Shown here: piece by piece, positions 53,901 to 64,000 of the stretch
Layout: each line of letters starts with the position of its first letter
Numbering within the stretch: position 1 is the stretch's first letter
NCBI GenBank assembly: GCA_028386065.3
Contig: JAKUCV010007500.1
Coordinates: 1 to 64,000 of the forward strand
DNA length: 64,000 nt
Source of the DNA: Turnera subulata
Taxonomy: Eukaryota; Streptophyta; Magnoliopsida; Malpighiales; Passifloraceae
Reading direction: 5' to 3'
Notes under the pieces: generated by a model
Database searches by the model: none
Told to the model about the DNA's origin: nothing
Seen by the model: the letters and a program-made list of their open reading frames with translations, nothing else
Made by a program: the position numbers and the translations under genes

Positions 53901-54341
53901 NNNNNNNNNNNNNNNNNNNNNNNNNNNNNNNNNNNNNNNNNNNNNNNNNNNNNNNNNNNNNNNNNNNNNNNNNNNNNNNNNNNNNNNNNNNNNNNNNNNN
54001 NNNNNNNNNNNNNNNNNNNNNNNNNNNNNNNNNNNNNNNNNNNNNNNNNNNNNNNNNNNNNNNNNNNNNNNNNNNNNNNNNNNNNNNNNNNNNNNNNNNN
54101 NNNNNNNNNNNNNNNNNNNNNNNNNNNNNNNNNNNNNNNNNNNNNNNNNNNNNNNNNNNNNNNNNNNNNNNNNNNNNNNNNNNNNNNNNNNNNNNNNNNN
54201 NNNNNNNNNNNNNNNNNNNNNNNNNNNNNNNNNNNNNNNNNNNNNNNNNNNNNNNNNNNNNNNNNNNNNNNNNNNNNNNNNNNNNNNNNNNNNNNNNNNN
54301 NNNNNNNNNNNNNNNNNNNNNNNNNNNNNNNNNNNNNNNNN
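53901..54341. other. Assembly gap, 441 Ns
   Basis: Unknown bases. Frames that appear open across them are artefacts. Confidence 0.99.
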
Positions 54342-54945
54342 GCACACCATTGCCCCGGTTCTGCACTATTTCGCACCAAATCGAGCCAACCGATATCTCC
54401 ATTGGCCAATCGTGCCTCTAATGAATCTATTACACCAAGTAATCACATTCCTATCTTTTCTGACCATTTATTGGCCCATTAGACACGTCGAGCAATCGGG
54501 ACACCAAACTTGGCCAACCGTGCCATCGGATCACTACGAGCCCATTTGAGTGCACTAGGCCAAGCCTATACTAACTATCTCATCTCAATCCGACACCAAT
54601 TCATGTTACCGAGCCTAAGCCCATACTAATGTGCACACCAACACTATTAACATTACCCACTTTCTCTCAAATACTTGATCCCACCTACACGAACGTCTCG
54701 GAAGGACAAGCTACACTCGGCTCTCATCATGTAAGTACTTCTCTATATTCTAGGGTGTACCTGGGGTATCACATCATCCCCTCCTTCATAGAATTTCGTC
54801 CTCGAAATTCAGATGGTACCCTAACCTCAAAGACAACATCAATCTTTATATGTAACTCTCAGTCATCTCCCTGAATATACTCATATGCCATCATATTGTT
54901 CCTCAATCATTTCAAGCTCTACCTTTAGTAGATCACTCAACTATA
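54342..54945. repeat. Second copy of the 604-bp segment
   Basis: Identical by eye to 53297-53900; see that entry. Confidence 0.85.
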
Positions 54946-56658
54946 ACTCAATCCAATATATTTCCAACTTGTTTACCTCAAAATACATTCTCAAATTCAA
55001 CCTCAACTCCTCATTTAGATACCTCAAATGACATGTTCATTTGTCACATCTCTTTATAATCCGTTTCACAACTCAACCACAATCTTATGGATTCTAGTTC
55101 TCTCAACTATCTATCGCTTCTTACCACGGTACAAATGGATAAGCTATACGGTACTTATGCCAAACTTGCTTATTTTTTTTGCCTTCAAAAATATTTTCAA
55201 AACAATAATTGCAAAAAACGTTATAAATTGTGGCCACATTGTCCAAGTGAACAAAACTTTGCGAAGTACCGTTAGCCTTCCAAATGTAACCATATAAGTC
55301 TCCACTTAACTCTTCTCATAACATCTCTTAATAAGCTACTATAACCCATATACTCTTTCTCTCATCACTGGTAACTTCTACGTCTTAGTCACTCCACTAC
55401 GGTGCACTATCCACACATAACTGCACCAATTGATCAATAAGGCCAATTACCCCAACCGAACCAAAAATGCGCTATTCGCACATTGGTGTGTGCACCGGCA
55501 CTTTAATCCGTCAACCAGGCCAATTGCCCCAACTAGGTCACAAAGTGCACTACTCCTGCACTATGCACACCAATTGCACCAACTAAACCACCGAAATATC
55601 CCAATCGAGCCAACTAGACAACCGTAAGCCTATTTGCATCTCAAACAAGCCAACCATGCTTCCGCAGCGCAACTCCGCTTACACCTCAACTCATAATCTT
55701 TCTCTAAATAACTCGACCTCTAAACTTAATATCATCTCCTAACATTACTGACATTAACTCTTCCCTGTAATGGAAGATACTTTGAACTTCCTTTGAGTTT
55801 AAGGTCATAACTCTTGAAAATATGTAATACTCCATACTTATGCCCATGACTTCCAGCACACTTTATCAACTTAACACTCCATAATCCAAATCAACTCTTG
55901 GCAATCTAGGGTGTCAACTTTACTCTAATATATACGGATTACCCAAAACATTCATAAACCATCATCTTCATCCATTACTACTTAAGGAACTTAAAAGCCA
56001 AATTACAAACTCTAAACCAACAATTGCAACCTATTCCTTTATACGTTACTCAGCTTTAAGTTTCACAACACTATCTATTACCGTTTCCTTACTAATACCG
56101 AGCTACGATTTGCAAACTGCACTCCTACCCCTTTTTACTCACTCGTCCTCTCATAACTTCGTTTCCTGTACCTCGATTCAACATTCGTTCAAACTACCTC
56201 GATCGATCACTAATCTTATTCCGCGGTCACCTACACTCCATTAAATCCACAAAACCATCTACTTACTTCCCTTAGCACTTTATTCGCAACTGTTCCAAGC
56301 CGACATAACCTGTCCACAAGTTTCCCGGGCTACATATCAACCAAACGTCAAACACAACAACATATAACACACATAAAGCACATAATTAAAACAAACGCCT
56401 CTCACCAAACCACAACCTCTAACTCGATGGGTACTAGCCACAAGACTCGACAACCTATGCCCCTCTAGCAAAACTACTTAACTACACCCCAACGACATAG
56501 ACATCTAACTCTATCATGAAAACAAGCTCCTTTAACACAACTATCACATTTTGAAATGACATAACACACACTTTCAGAAAACACAAGCTCCACTACCCCA
56601 AACCATAACATATTTTGGAAGCAAAATACAAGACATCAAAGACAACATAAATAAACAT
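54946..56658. other. Noncoding interior of the Gypsy-type element
   Basis: It is C- and A-rich with CCAACC and CACCAA motifs. No ORF above about 90 codons and no retroelement domain is seen on either strand. Confidence 0.65.
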
Positions 56659-56674
56659 GCTCCGCTACCAATTC
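56659..56674 (-). other. Primer binding site of the noncoding Gypsy-type element
   Basis: On the minus strand GAATTGGTAGCGGAGC directly follows the LTR end GGGCGTGACA. Confidence 0.75.
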
Positions 56675-58950
56675 TGTCACGCCCCCGGTAAGCGCGACCG
56701 GCCAGGTACCTTGCGCACCCACCATGTGCCACAAGACACCCAAAGGCCTTTCTCCACCTCAACCAAAAGCCCGTTGCCTCTGCTCGGCGGGTTACCAACA
56801 AAGAAATGCACAGCGTAAAAGGGAGCAACAACCAACAAACGCAAAGGCAACAATTATGCTAAAAAGTATCAAAACCCATTAACAAAGACATCTCCTCTAA
56901 TGTCATAAAACCGTTGCTACAAAGGGGCACTAACTCATGTATACATAGACATAAGCCTCCAGGTACAAATCAACATAATAACATGACTAAAAGAAACCAA
57001 CTCAGCTATACCCATCGACCTACTGCCCGTGCTCTCAATCTCGGACCTGTAAGACAAGGGGAGGAAATGGGGGGTGAGTATAAAACTCAATAAGCAGGTG
57101 ACATACAAGGCATTAGCAAAGACACAACCAGCGACAGAACATATCCAACAACCAACATCTCAAGTCACCGTGATCAGCCCACGGGTAAGTTGTCGAGGGG
57201 TTGTACCTAGCCTACCTGCAGGTTTGGTAGCCTTGTCAACAGGTGTTACTTCTTAGCCCACAGCCCCACGTACGAGGCTTAACCGATTGGCTACTAGAAC
57301 CATACACGGCGCCAAGCACAACATCACCACCATCTCAGTCGACCAAGCAGCCTAGGAGCACTGCAAGGCCCATCTCAATACCATCTTATGTATATGTCAT
57401 GATGCAAATGGAATGCATGAAATGCATAGCCCGAATATCGGACTCATCTCAAGCCAAGGCATATCATAAACATCTCAACATCTCAACATCTCAATTGCAC
57501 CATAGGTCCCATCTCATTAGGTAATTGAATCATCCATCAAGCCAATAGGCATCACTGCCATCACACAAGTATGCAACCAAACTTACCAAACCGTTAGACA
57601 CATCAAGCCAATCATTAGGCACATGAAGGCCATCCAATTATTCCCTTTAAGACCCTTGGGCATCAAGGGTTCATGCTGCCCTGTAACACACATAATTATA
57701 CATCAAAATATAACTCAACCAACCATAACAAGAAACACACAATTGAATCACACAAATCACCCTTACAGTAACTCGGGTAGAATCTGCCCTGCACCAGCAG
57801 AAACTTCACCGAGGTTAAACACGCACCTACAGGCAGAACCGACCTCGAGAATCAACATCAAAGTTGTAGCCCTACCTCGTCGCTTTCCATAGCTACCAAG
57901 AACACTCAATTACAAGCTCTCTAGCTCCAGATATGGCTCATCTACCAACTCGGGTTCTTGCAGCAGGTCTGCTGCAGAATAGTGAAATTTGAGAGTGCAT
58001 AACTCTCTTAGTTTAGTTCTAAAATCCACCAAAATGGTGCCCAATTAAAACTATGGAAGTTTTCTAACTTTGGGCTTTAGTTTCACTTAATTCCAACCGG
58101 TGGTTTGGCCGTAATCCTCATTTTAGTGGCCAGGGGTCTGTCTGGCCGACAACAGAACCCCTAGGCTCACTTCTCCCCTTTCCCCTCTTTTCTCTCTTTC
58201 TCTCTCTCTTTTCTCTCCAGGACCTAGCCACGAATTTATCTGATAAGAATGAGGGAGAGGTGCTTGTTTTCACCTCTTAATCCCTGCCCAAGTAGGTGAG
58301 TCACCACCCCAATTGCCACCAACACACAACTAGGTGCCACTTGCACCTAAATTGCCACCTCGTGCTTATTTTCCATCCAATTGGTTTGTGGCAACCAACC
58401 TGCTAGCTTGCACACCCAAACCACCAGAAGCTTATTCCCGAGCCACACGTCTCATTCTGATTGGTCGGTTTGGCCAACTACGTATTTACCCTCATCGAGC
58501 CCAATTGCGCACCGACGAGCACACCATTGCCCCGGTTCTGCACTATTTCGCACCAAATCGAGCCAACCGATATCTCCATTGGCCAATCGTGCCTCTAATG
58601 AATCTATTACACCAAGTAATCACATTTCTATCTTTTCTGACCATTTATTGGCCCATTAGACAGGTCGAGCAATCGGGACACCAAACTAGGCCAACCGTGC
58701 CATCGGATCACTACGAGCCCATTTATGCGCACTAGACCAAGCCTATGCTAACTATCTCATCTCAATCCGACACCAATTCATGTTACCGAGCCTAAGCCAA
58801 TACTAATGTGCACACCAAAACTATTAACATTACCCACTTTCTCTCAAATACCTGATCCCACCTACACAAACTTCTCGGAAGGACAAGCTACACCCGGCTC
58901 TCATCATGTAAGTACTTCTCTATATTCTGGGGTATACCTAGGGTATCACA
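56675..58950 (-). repeat. 5' LTR of the noncoding Gypsy-type element, 2276 bp
   Basis: It is collinear with 51453-53728. An 11-bp insertion near 57742 is offset by the shorter G-run, so the two LTRs have equal length. Confidence 0.85.
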
Positions 58951-60260
58951 TGAATACCCTCACCTATGATGAACTGATTGGCAAGCTTATTGTGCATGGT
59001 TCCAAGCTTGAAATCAAGGAACCAAAGAAGAAGGACCTGGCTCTGAAATCCTAAGAATCGGATGATGAAGTCAGTGATTCTGATGTTGCACTTCTTACTA
59101 AAAGATTTGTACGATATTTCATGAAGCAACTCAAGGGAAAAAATCCTAGAGGTGTGAAGATGTATGAGCCTAAAAAGGATGTTGTGATCTGCTTCAGTTG
59201 CAATCGCTCTGGTCACATCAAATCTGAGTGCCCTCAACAAAGGAAGAACAAATATGATTCTTCAAAAACCAAAGAGAAGAAGGTCATGGTTGCTTGGGAT
59301 GACTCAGATACTTCAAGTGATTCAGAGATGGATGAGGCAACAAATCTGTGTTTCATGGCTCAAGATGATTCTGAGGTAGAAGACTCACCTGACTTTACTT
59401 TTGATGAATTACAAGATGCTTTTGCTGAATTGCTTGATGAGTATAAAGAAGCTCATAAAAAGAACAAAGCATATAAAAAGCGCATTGATTCACTTGAATA
59501 TGATGCTGAAGCACATAGAAATGCATATGAAAAGCTTGATACTGTTCATAGTGAAATGCTTAGGTCATATGAAATACTGAAAGCTGAAAAAGTTGCTCAT
59601 AGTGAACTAGAAATGAAAAATGCTTCTAGTATTGCTAATAGTGAGATGTTGGTTATGGAAAATAGTAAGCTTAAAGAGGAAGTTAAAGATCTTAAACACT
59701 GTCCTGAAAAATTCACCAGTGGAACTGAAAACCTAAACATATTATTAGGTCAGCAAAGACACTCTGTGCAGAAAGAAGGAATAGGAGCTACACATGTGGT
59801 TTTTGAAAAACCAAACACTTCTGTGCATTTTGTCAAGGCAGGGTCTGATATACCTGTTACTACTCATGTGCATCTTAACAAACCATATCAGACTGCTAAG
59901 AATGCTAAGATAGGAACCAGGATGCAATATAGACACATATCTCCTAACAGGACACACAAACCAAATGATTCCAATGTGGTTTTTAACAAACCAAACCAGT
60001 ATGTGCCATTTGTTCGAACTAGGTCTGGAAAACCATATACACCTAGGACAAACATGTATCCACCTAGGAGAAACTATCAGATGCATTCACATGGTTTTAA
60101 TGTATCTCATATTACATGTTATTACTGTGGTAAAGTTGGTCATGGTATTAGAACCTGTTGGTCTAAGAAGAGAAACAGTAATGTGAAGTATGTGTGGGTT
60201 CCGAAAGGAACCAAGCCTAACCCTGAAGGACCCAAGTAAGTTTGGGTACCTAGAACTTGA
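58951..60260 (+). pseudogene. Copia C gag, C-terminal part (two CCHC knuckles)
   Basis: It continues at NTLTYDELIGKLIVHG. A stop lies at 59052-59054. The first knuckle CFSCNRSGHIKSEC (about 59190) is followed by a Lys/Glu-rich coiled coil (about 59390-59720) and a linker with repeated VFNKPN and VFEKPN motifs. The second knuckle is CYYCGKVGHGIRTC (about 60118), with the conserved tail NVKYVWVPKGTKPNP. A stop at 60237 separates it from pol. Confidence 0.82.
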
Positions 60261-63251
60261 TCATGTTGACAGGATACCACGGATGAATGGATCTTGGACA
60301 GTGGGTGTTCAAGGCATATGACTGGAGACCTATCTATGTTTTCATCCCTAACTGATAAGGACCGAAGTAATGTAACTTTTGGTGATACGTCAAAAGAGAA
60401 GATCCATGGTCTTAGTAATGTTGGTCCTAACCCTGTTATTGAGCATGTTTTATTAGTTGATAATCTGAAGTATAATCTGTCAAGTATTAGCCAGTTATAT
60501 GACAAAGGATACAAGGTTGTTTTTGAGGCTCCTGGATGTTTGGTTTTAGACAAAAACCAAGTGGTTTTTGTTGGCAACAGAAAAGGAAATATATATTCTA
60601 TAAACCTATGCAATGTTTCTGACCCTGAGTTCAAGCGTCTAAGTGCAAGAACAGAAACACCAACCCTTTGGCACAGAAGGCTTGGCCATGAAAATTTGGA
60701 GCTTATCTCAAAAGGAGTTGGTAAGAGGTCTGCCCAAGCTCAAGTATGAGAAAGAAACCACATGCAGAGCCTGTCAGCTTGGAAAACAAGTTAAAAGTTC
60801 CTTTAAACCTAAGCACACTATTTCTACATCTAGGCCCCTTGAACTGTTGCATATTGACTTGTTTGGACCTATGAGAACAGTAAGTCTAGGTGGTAAGTGT
60901 TATGTATTTGTGATTGTGGATGATTATTCAAGGTATACATGGGTATTATTTCTTGCACAAAAAGATCATGCATGCTATGAATTTGGTACTCTTGTCAGGC
61001 ATCTACAAAATGAAAAAGGCTACAAGATTTCAAAAATTATAAGTGATGATGGTGGAGAATTTGATAATCTTGTATTTATACACTTCTGTGAGCAAAGTGG
61101 CATTGAACACACTTTTTCTACTCCTAGAACACCTCAACAAAATGGGGTTGTTGAACGAAAGAATCAAACTTTGCAAGAAATGGCTAGAACTATGCTTAAT
61201 GAGCATAAGTTACCTGCCTACTTCTGGGCAGAGGGTGTAAACACAGCTTGTTATATCTTAAATAGAGTTTCTTTACGTCCTTTGTTTGAAAAGACCCCCT
61301 ATGAGATTTGGTTTGATAAGAAACCAAGCATTGGTTATTTTGAGGTATTTGGGTCTAAGTGCTATATTCTTAATACTAAGGACAATCTTGATAAATTTGA
61401 GGCTAAACCTGATGATTGTATATTTCTTGGATACTCTCTAACTAGTAAAGCATATCGAGTCTATAACAAGAGAACTTTGATTGTTGAAGAAACCATGCAT
61501 GCTGTTTTTGATGAGATTGACCCATGTGATGCATGTGATGATATAGTCACAGATACTGTACCTGAAAATAAACCACAGATCATGTTCATTAATGGGACTG
61601 CTGAAAAAGAGGAAGAACCTCCTGAATTGGAGCCTTTTCCACTGCCCATGCAAGAACCAACCGTGCGACCATGTTCACAACCAAACATGGAACCAATGGT
61701 GGAACCACGTGGTTTTGAGGAAAAAACCAAACAATGCAGAACACGGATCTACATCTCATAGAAATATGAGAGCACCCAAGGAGACACTCAACAGAGGTTA
61801 TACTTGGTGATTTATCCAGAGGGGTGACTACCAGATCCTCACTACATAATGTCAACTCACATCTTGCATTCCTCTCACAAGTGGAACCCAAAAGTGCAAA
61901 AGAGGCCATTCTTGATAAAAATTGGGTAATGGCGATGCAAGAAGAGTTAAATCAGTTCAAGAGGAGTGATGTTTGGGAACTTGTGCCTAGACCTACTGAG
62001 CATCCAGTCATTGGAACCAAATGGGTTTTCAGAAACAAACTTGATGAGACTGGTGTTGCGGTAAGAAACAAAGCAAGGTTAGTTGCTCAAAGGTATAATC
62101 AAGAGGAAGGTATTGATTATGATGAGACCTTTGCTCCTGTTGCTAGATTAGAGTCCATTCGTATGCTACTTCATGACTATCCTGAACATGTTTATAAGCT
62201 TAAAAAGGCATTATATGGACTTAAACAAGCTCCTAGAGCATGGTATGATAGATTAAGCTCTTATCTTCTGTCTAAAGGCTTCTCCAGAGGCAAAATTGAT
62301 TCAATATTGTTTGTTAGAAGTAAAAAAAGTGATGTTATCATTGTGCAAATCTATATTGATGATATTTTGTTTGGAGCTACTAATGATTTGTTTTGCAAGG
62401 AATTTGAGAAGCTTATGCATAGTGAATTTGAAATGAGTATGATGGGTGAGGTAAATTTCTTTTTGGGATTCCAAGTTAAGCAGCCTGATGGTGGTATTTT
62501 CATTAACCAAGCTAAGTACACTCGGGAGTTGCTGAAGCGCTTTGGTTTGAGTGAAACCAAGCCTAGTGCCACCCCTATGAGCACATCCACCAAACTTGAT
62601 AAGGATGAACATGATAAGGATGTTGATATAAAAATGTACAGAGGCATGATAAGGAGTCTTCTTTATCTCACTGCTACAAGACCTGACATTATGTTCAGTG
62701 TCTGCTTATGTGCAAGATTTCAATCATGTCCTAAAGAGTCACACCTAAAAGCTATTAAACGCATATTCAAGTATCTTAAGGGAATATCCTCATTTGGTTT
62801 ATGGTATCCTAAAGTCAGCACTTTTATCGAAAAAGCACAAGTAGGACTTGCCAATTACTTGGACAGTCTCCTGTGTCTTGGTCAAGCAAGAAACAAAATT
62901 TTGTTGCAACCTCAACCACTGAGGCAGAATATGTTGCAGCAGGAGCTTGTTGTGCACAAGTCCTATGGATGAAACAAATTTTAAGTGATTATGGACTAAC
63001 ATTTAAATTGTGTGCCAGTCTATTGTGACAGCTCTAGTGCTATTAATTTGACCAAGAATCCTGTACAATACTCTCAGACCAAGCACATTGAAGTGAGGTA
63101 TCATTTTATCCGAGACCATGTATTGAAGAAGGATGTGGCAATTGAATTCGTGAAGACTGAAAATCAGCTTGCTGATATCTTTACAAAGCCACTCAAAGAG
63201 GATCAATTCACCAAGATCAGACTTGAACTTGGAATGTGTAACTTACCTTGA
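60261..63251 (+). pseudogene. Copia C pol: protease, integrase, RT, RNase H
   Basis: The protease has WILDSGCSRHMTG (60291). GAG-pre-integrase has LWHRRLGHENLEL (about 60664). A frameshift near 60710 precedes CRACQLGKQ. The integrase DDE set is LHIDLFGP, SDDGGEFDN and TPQQNGVVERKNQ. A frameshift follows near 61735. RT starts [11 protein letters not shown], but between RMLL and HDYPEH (about 62166-62167) some 40 residues are missing in frame, including the [11 protein letters not shown] motif with the first catalytic Asp; IYIDDILFGATNDL remains. RNase H (from about 62820) is frameshifted. The end [15 protein letters not shown] and its stop at 63249-63251 are intact. It cannot make active RT. 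Confidence 0.85.
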
Positions 63252-64000
63252 CTCTTTTGATTACTTGGTTTGATACTTGGTTTTATGCTTGGTTTCATAC
63301 TTGGTTTAATACTTGGTCTTTGAACAAACCTTGCATCCTCTTATTATGTGCATACATGACCATATTAGTCTTATTGCATTCATTACACCTCATACACACA
63401 CGTCCACATTGCATTCTGGCATATGAGGAAAAATTTTGAGGCATTATGATCATCAGTTAAGGCAAATGGAAGAATGGATAATCTTGGTCTTTGGAGAAAC
63501 CAAATATTCTGCAGTCATTATCCAATGGGCAAAAACATCTCTCCAGGCAGGAATTCTAAATCAGAAGGACTCTGATGGATTCAAATGAAAATAATTTGAA
63601 TTTTGGGCGCCTAGGAAGCTGTCAGTTTGTGGACAGAAGGTAACTTGGTTTTAGAAAAAAACCAAATGTCCAGCAGTTATTACCCAACGGACAATGGCAT
63701 CTTGGCAAGTTGGGGGAGCAAATCTGAGCACTTTGGGAAAGTCAAAAGGAAGATATCTGGTGGGGTTAATCACAGAATCTTAGCTGGTATAAGATGAAGG
63801 TCAAAGTGGTCCAAAAGATTCAAAAAGTTGGGGACTACGGTGGGTCATACCCGACAAAACCTGAAAAGGTGGGGAAGAAGTAAATGCATTTAACTGTTAC
63901 TTCCACCCGTGATCTGTTCCGGTTGTTTTGCCACTCTCTCTCCAATATTCCATTCCCTTAACCAGTCACATCCACTTCTTTTTAAACCCCACACACACTC
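63252..64000. other. Copia C post-pol stretch, running off the window
   Basis: No ORF is supported. It holds 12-bp repeats (63262-63320) and two TGGTTT...AAACCA hairpins (63485-63502, 63646-63664). By comparison with Copia A, the extra ORF should begin soon after the window end. Confidence 0.6.
63262..63320 (+). repeat. Five 12-bp tandem repeats
   Basis: The unit TACTTGGTTTGA occurs with small changes at 12-base spacing directly after the pol stop. Confidence 0.8.

Larger units (their letters stand above)
51453..58950 (-). mobile_element. Noncoding Gypsy-type LTR element (LARD-like) in Copia C gag
   Basis: Two LTRs of 2276 bp each (51453-53728, 56675-58950) and a perfect TGAAT duplication define it. 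A revcomp GAATTTCGAGGACGAAATTC motif with a purine tract follows the left LTR, and a primer site precedes the right LTR. The element is therefore on the minus strand and of chromovirus type by its ends. The interior has no gag or pol; it is about 2.9 kb as assembled but about 1.9 kb if the duplicated contig end is removed. It must rely on proteins from other elements. Confidence 0.85.
49451..64000 (+). mobile_element. SIRE-like Copia retrotransposon C, cut by window end
   Basis: A 5' LTR (49451-50847), primer site, gag and pol are on the plus strand, followed by the post-pol stretch at the window end. Gag is split by the insertion at 51453-58950. The 3' LTR and any extra ORF lie beyond the window. 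The proteins are close relatives of Copia A and B. Frameshifts, stops and an RT deletion make it defective. The LTR start (TGTTAACTTA) is set by similarity to Copia B, without a target duplication to confirm it. Confidence 0.82.

Noticed and set aside
53840..54421. Long open frames across the gap
   Set aside because: They consist of unknown bases only.
52098..57892. Short frames repeated in both 2276-bp LTRs
   Set aside because: They occur identically in paired LTRs and lack any domain or codon pattern.
1..64000. CRISPR arrays, bacterial operons, phage genes
   Set aside because: The window is plant nuclear DNA; repeats seen are LTRs, tandem LTR units and MITE ends, without spacer structure.

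Overview
This window is nuclear DNA of a flowering plant, most likely a eudicot; I cannot name the species. The evidence is the mix of plant-type elements: SIRE-like Copia elements with an extra ORF after pol, a chromovirus with a chromodomain, DUF4283/zinc-knuckle L1 LINEs, hAT and Harbinger-type MITEs, and a Helitron. There is also one small host gene with plant-style TATA and AATAAA signals. More than 85 percent of the window is transposable element. I recognise no rRNA, tRNA gene, CRISPR array or bacterial-style operon.

Region 1 (1-6063) is a nonautonomous Ty3/Gypsy-type element with very long LTRs (about 3.3 kb). Its internal region carries no gag-pol. Instead it holds two open reading frames on the strand opposite to the element, each with its own TATA box and AATAAA signal. 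Region 2 (6064-7240) is flanking DNA with a Harbinger-like MITE.

Region 3 (7241-18641) is an old L1-type LINE bounded by an 18-bp target duplication. It was later split by an LTR-type insertion (12135-13745) and by a hAT-like element (14918-18586), which was itself invaded by a short-LTR Copia element (15196-17665).

Region 4 (18751-44452) is a five-layer nest. A hAT-like MITE with a perfect 8-bp duplication is split by a nonautonomous Gypsy element (19844-44209). The LTR of that element was invaded by a SIRE-like Copia element (about 19890-40301). The Copia element carries a second SIRE-like Copia copy in its pol gene (23083-29126) and a chromovirus in its 5' LTR (34128-39747). All coding regions in the nest are broken.

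Region 5 (44461-49450) is the most host-like part. It holds a small gene for a secreted six-cysteine knottin-type peptide (45209-45442, minus), a short nonautonomous Helitron, a 5'-truncated LINE with a 16-bp duplication, and a foldback element.

Region 6 (about 49451-64000) is a third SIRE-like Copia element, on the plus strand, running off the window. Its gag is split by a noncoding Gypsy-type element (51453-58950) with two 2276-bp LTRs. An N gap inside that element is flanked by two identical 604-bp copies, which looks like an assembly error.

No working multi-gene host pathway is visible. The main leads are the paired antisense gene units in the first element, the knottin gene, and a TGGTTT...AAACCA hairpin motif scattered through all three SIRE-like copies, coding sequence included.
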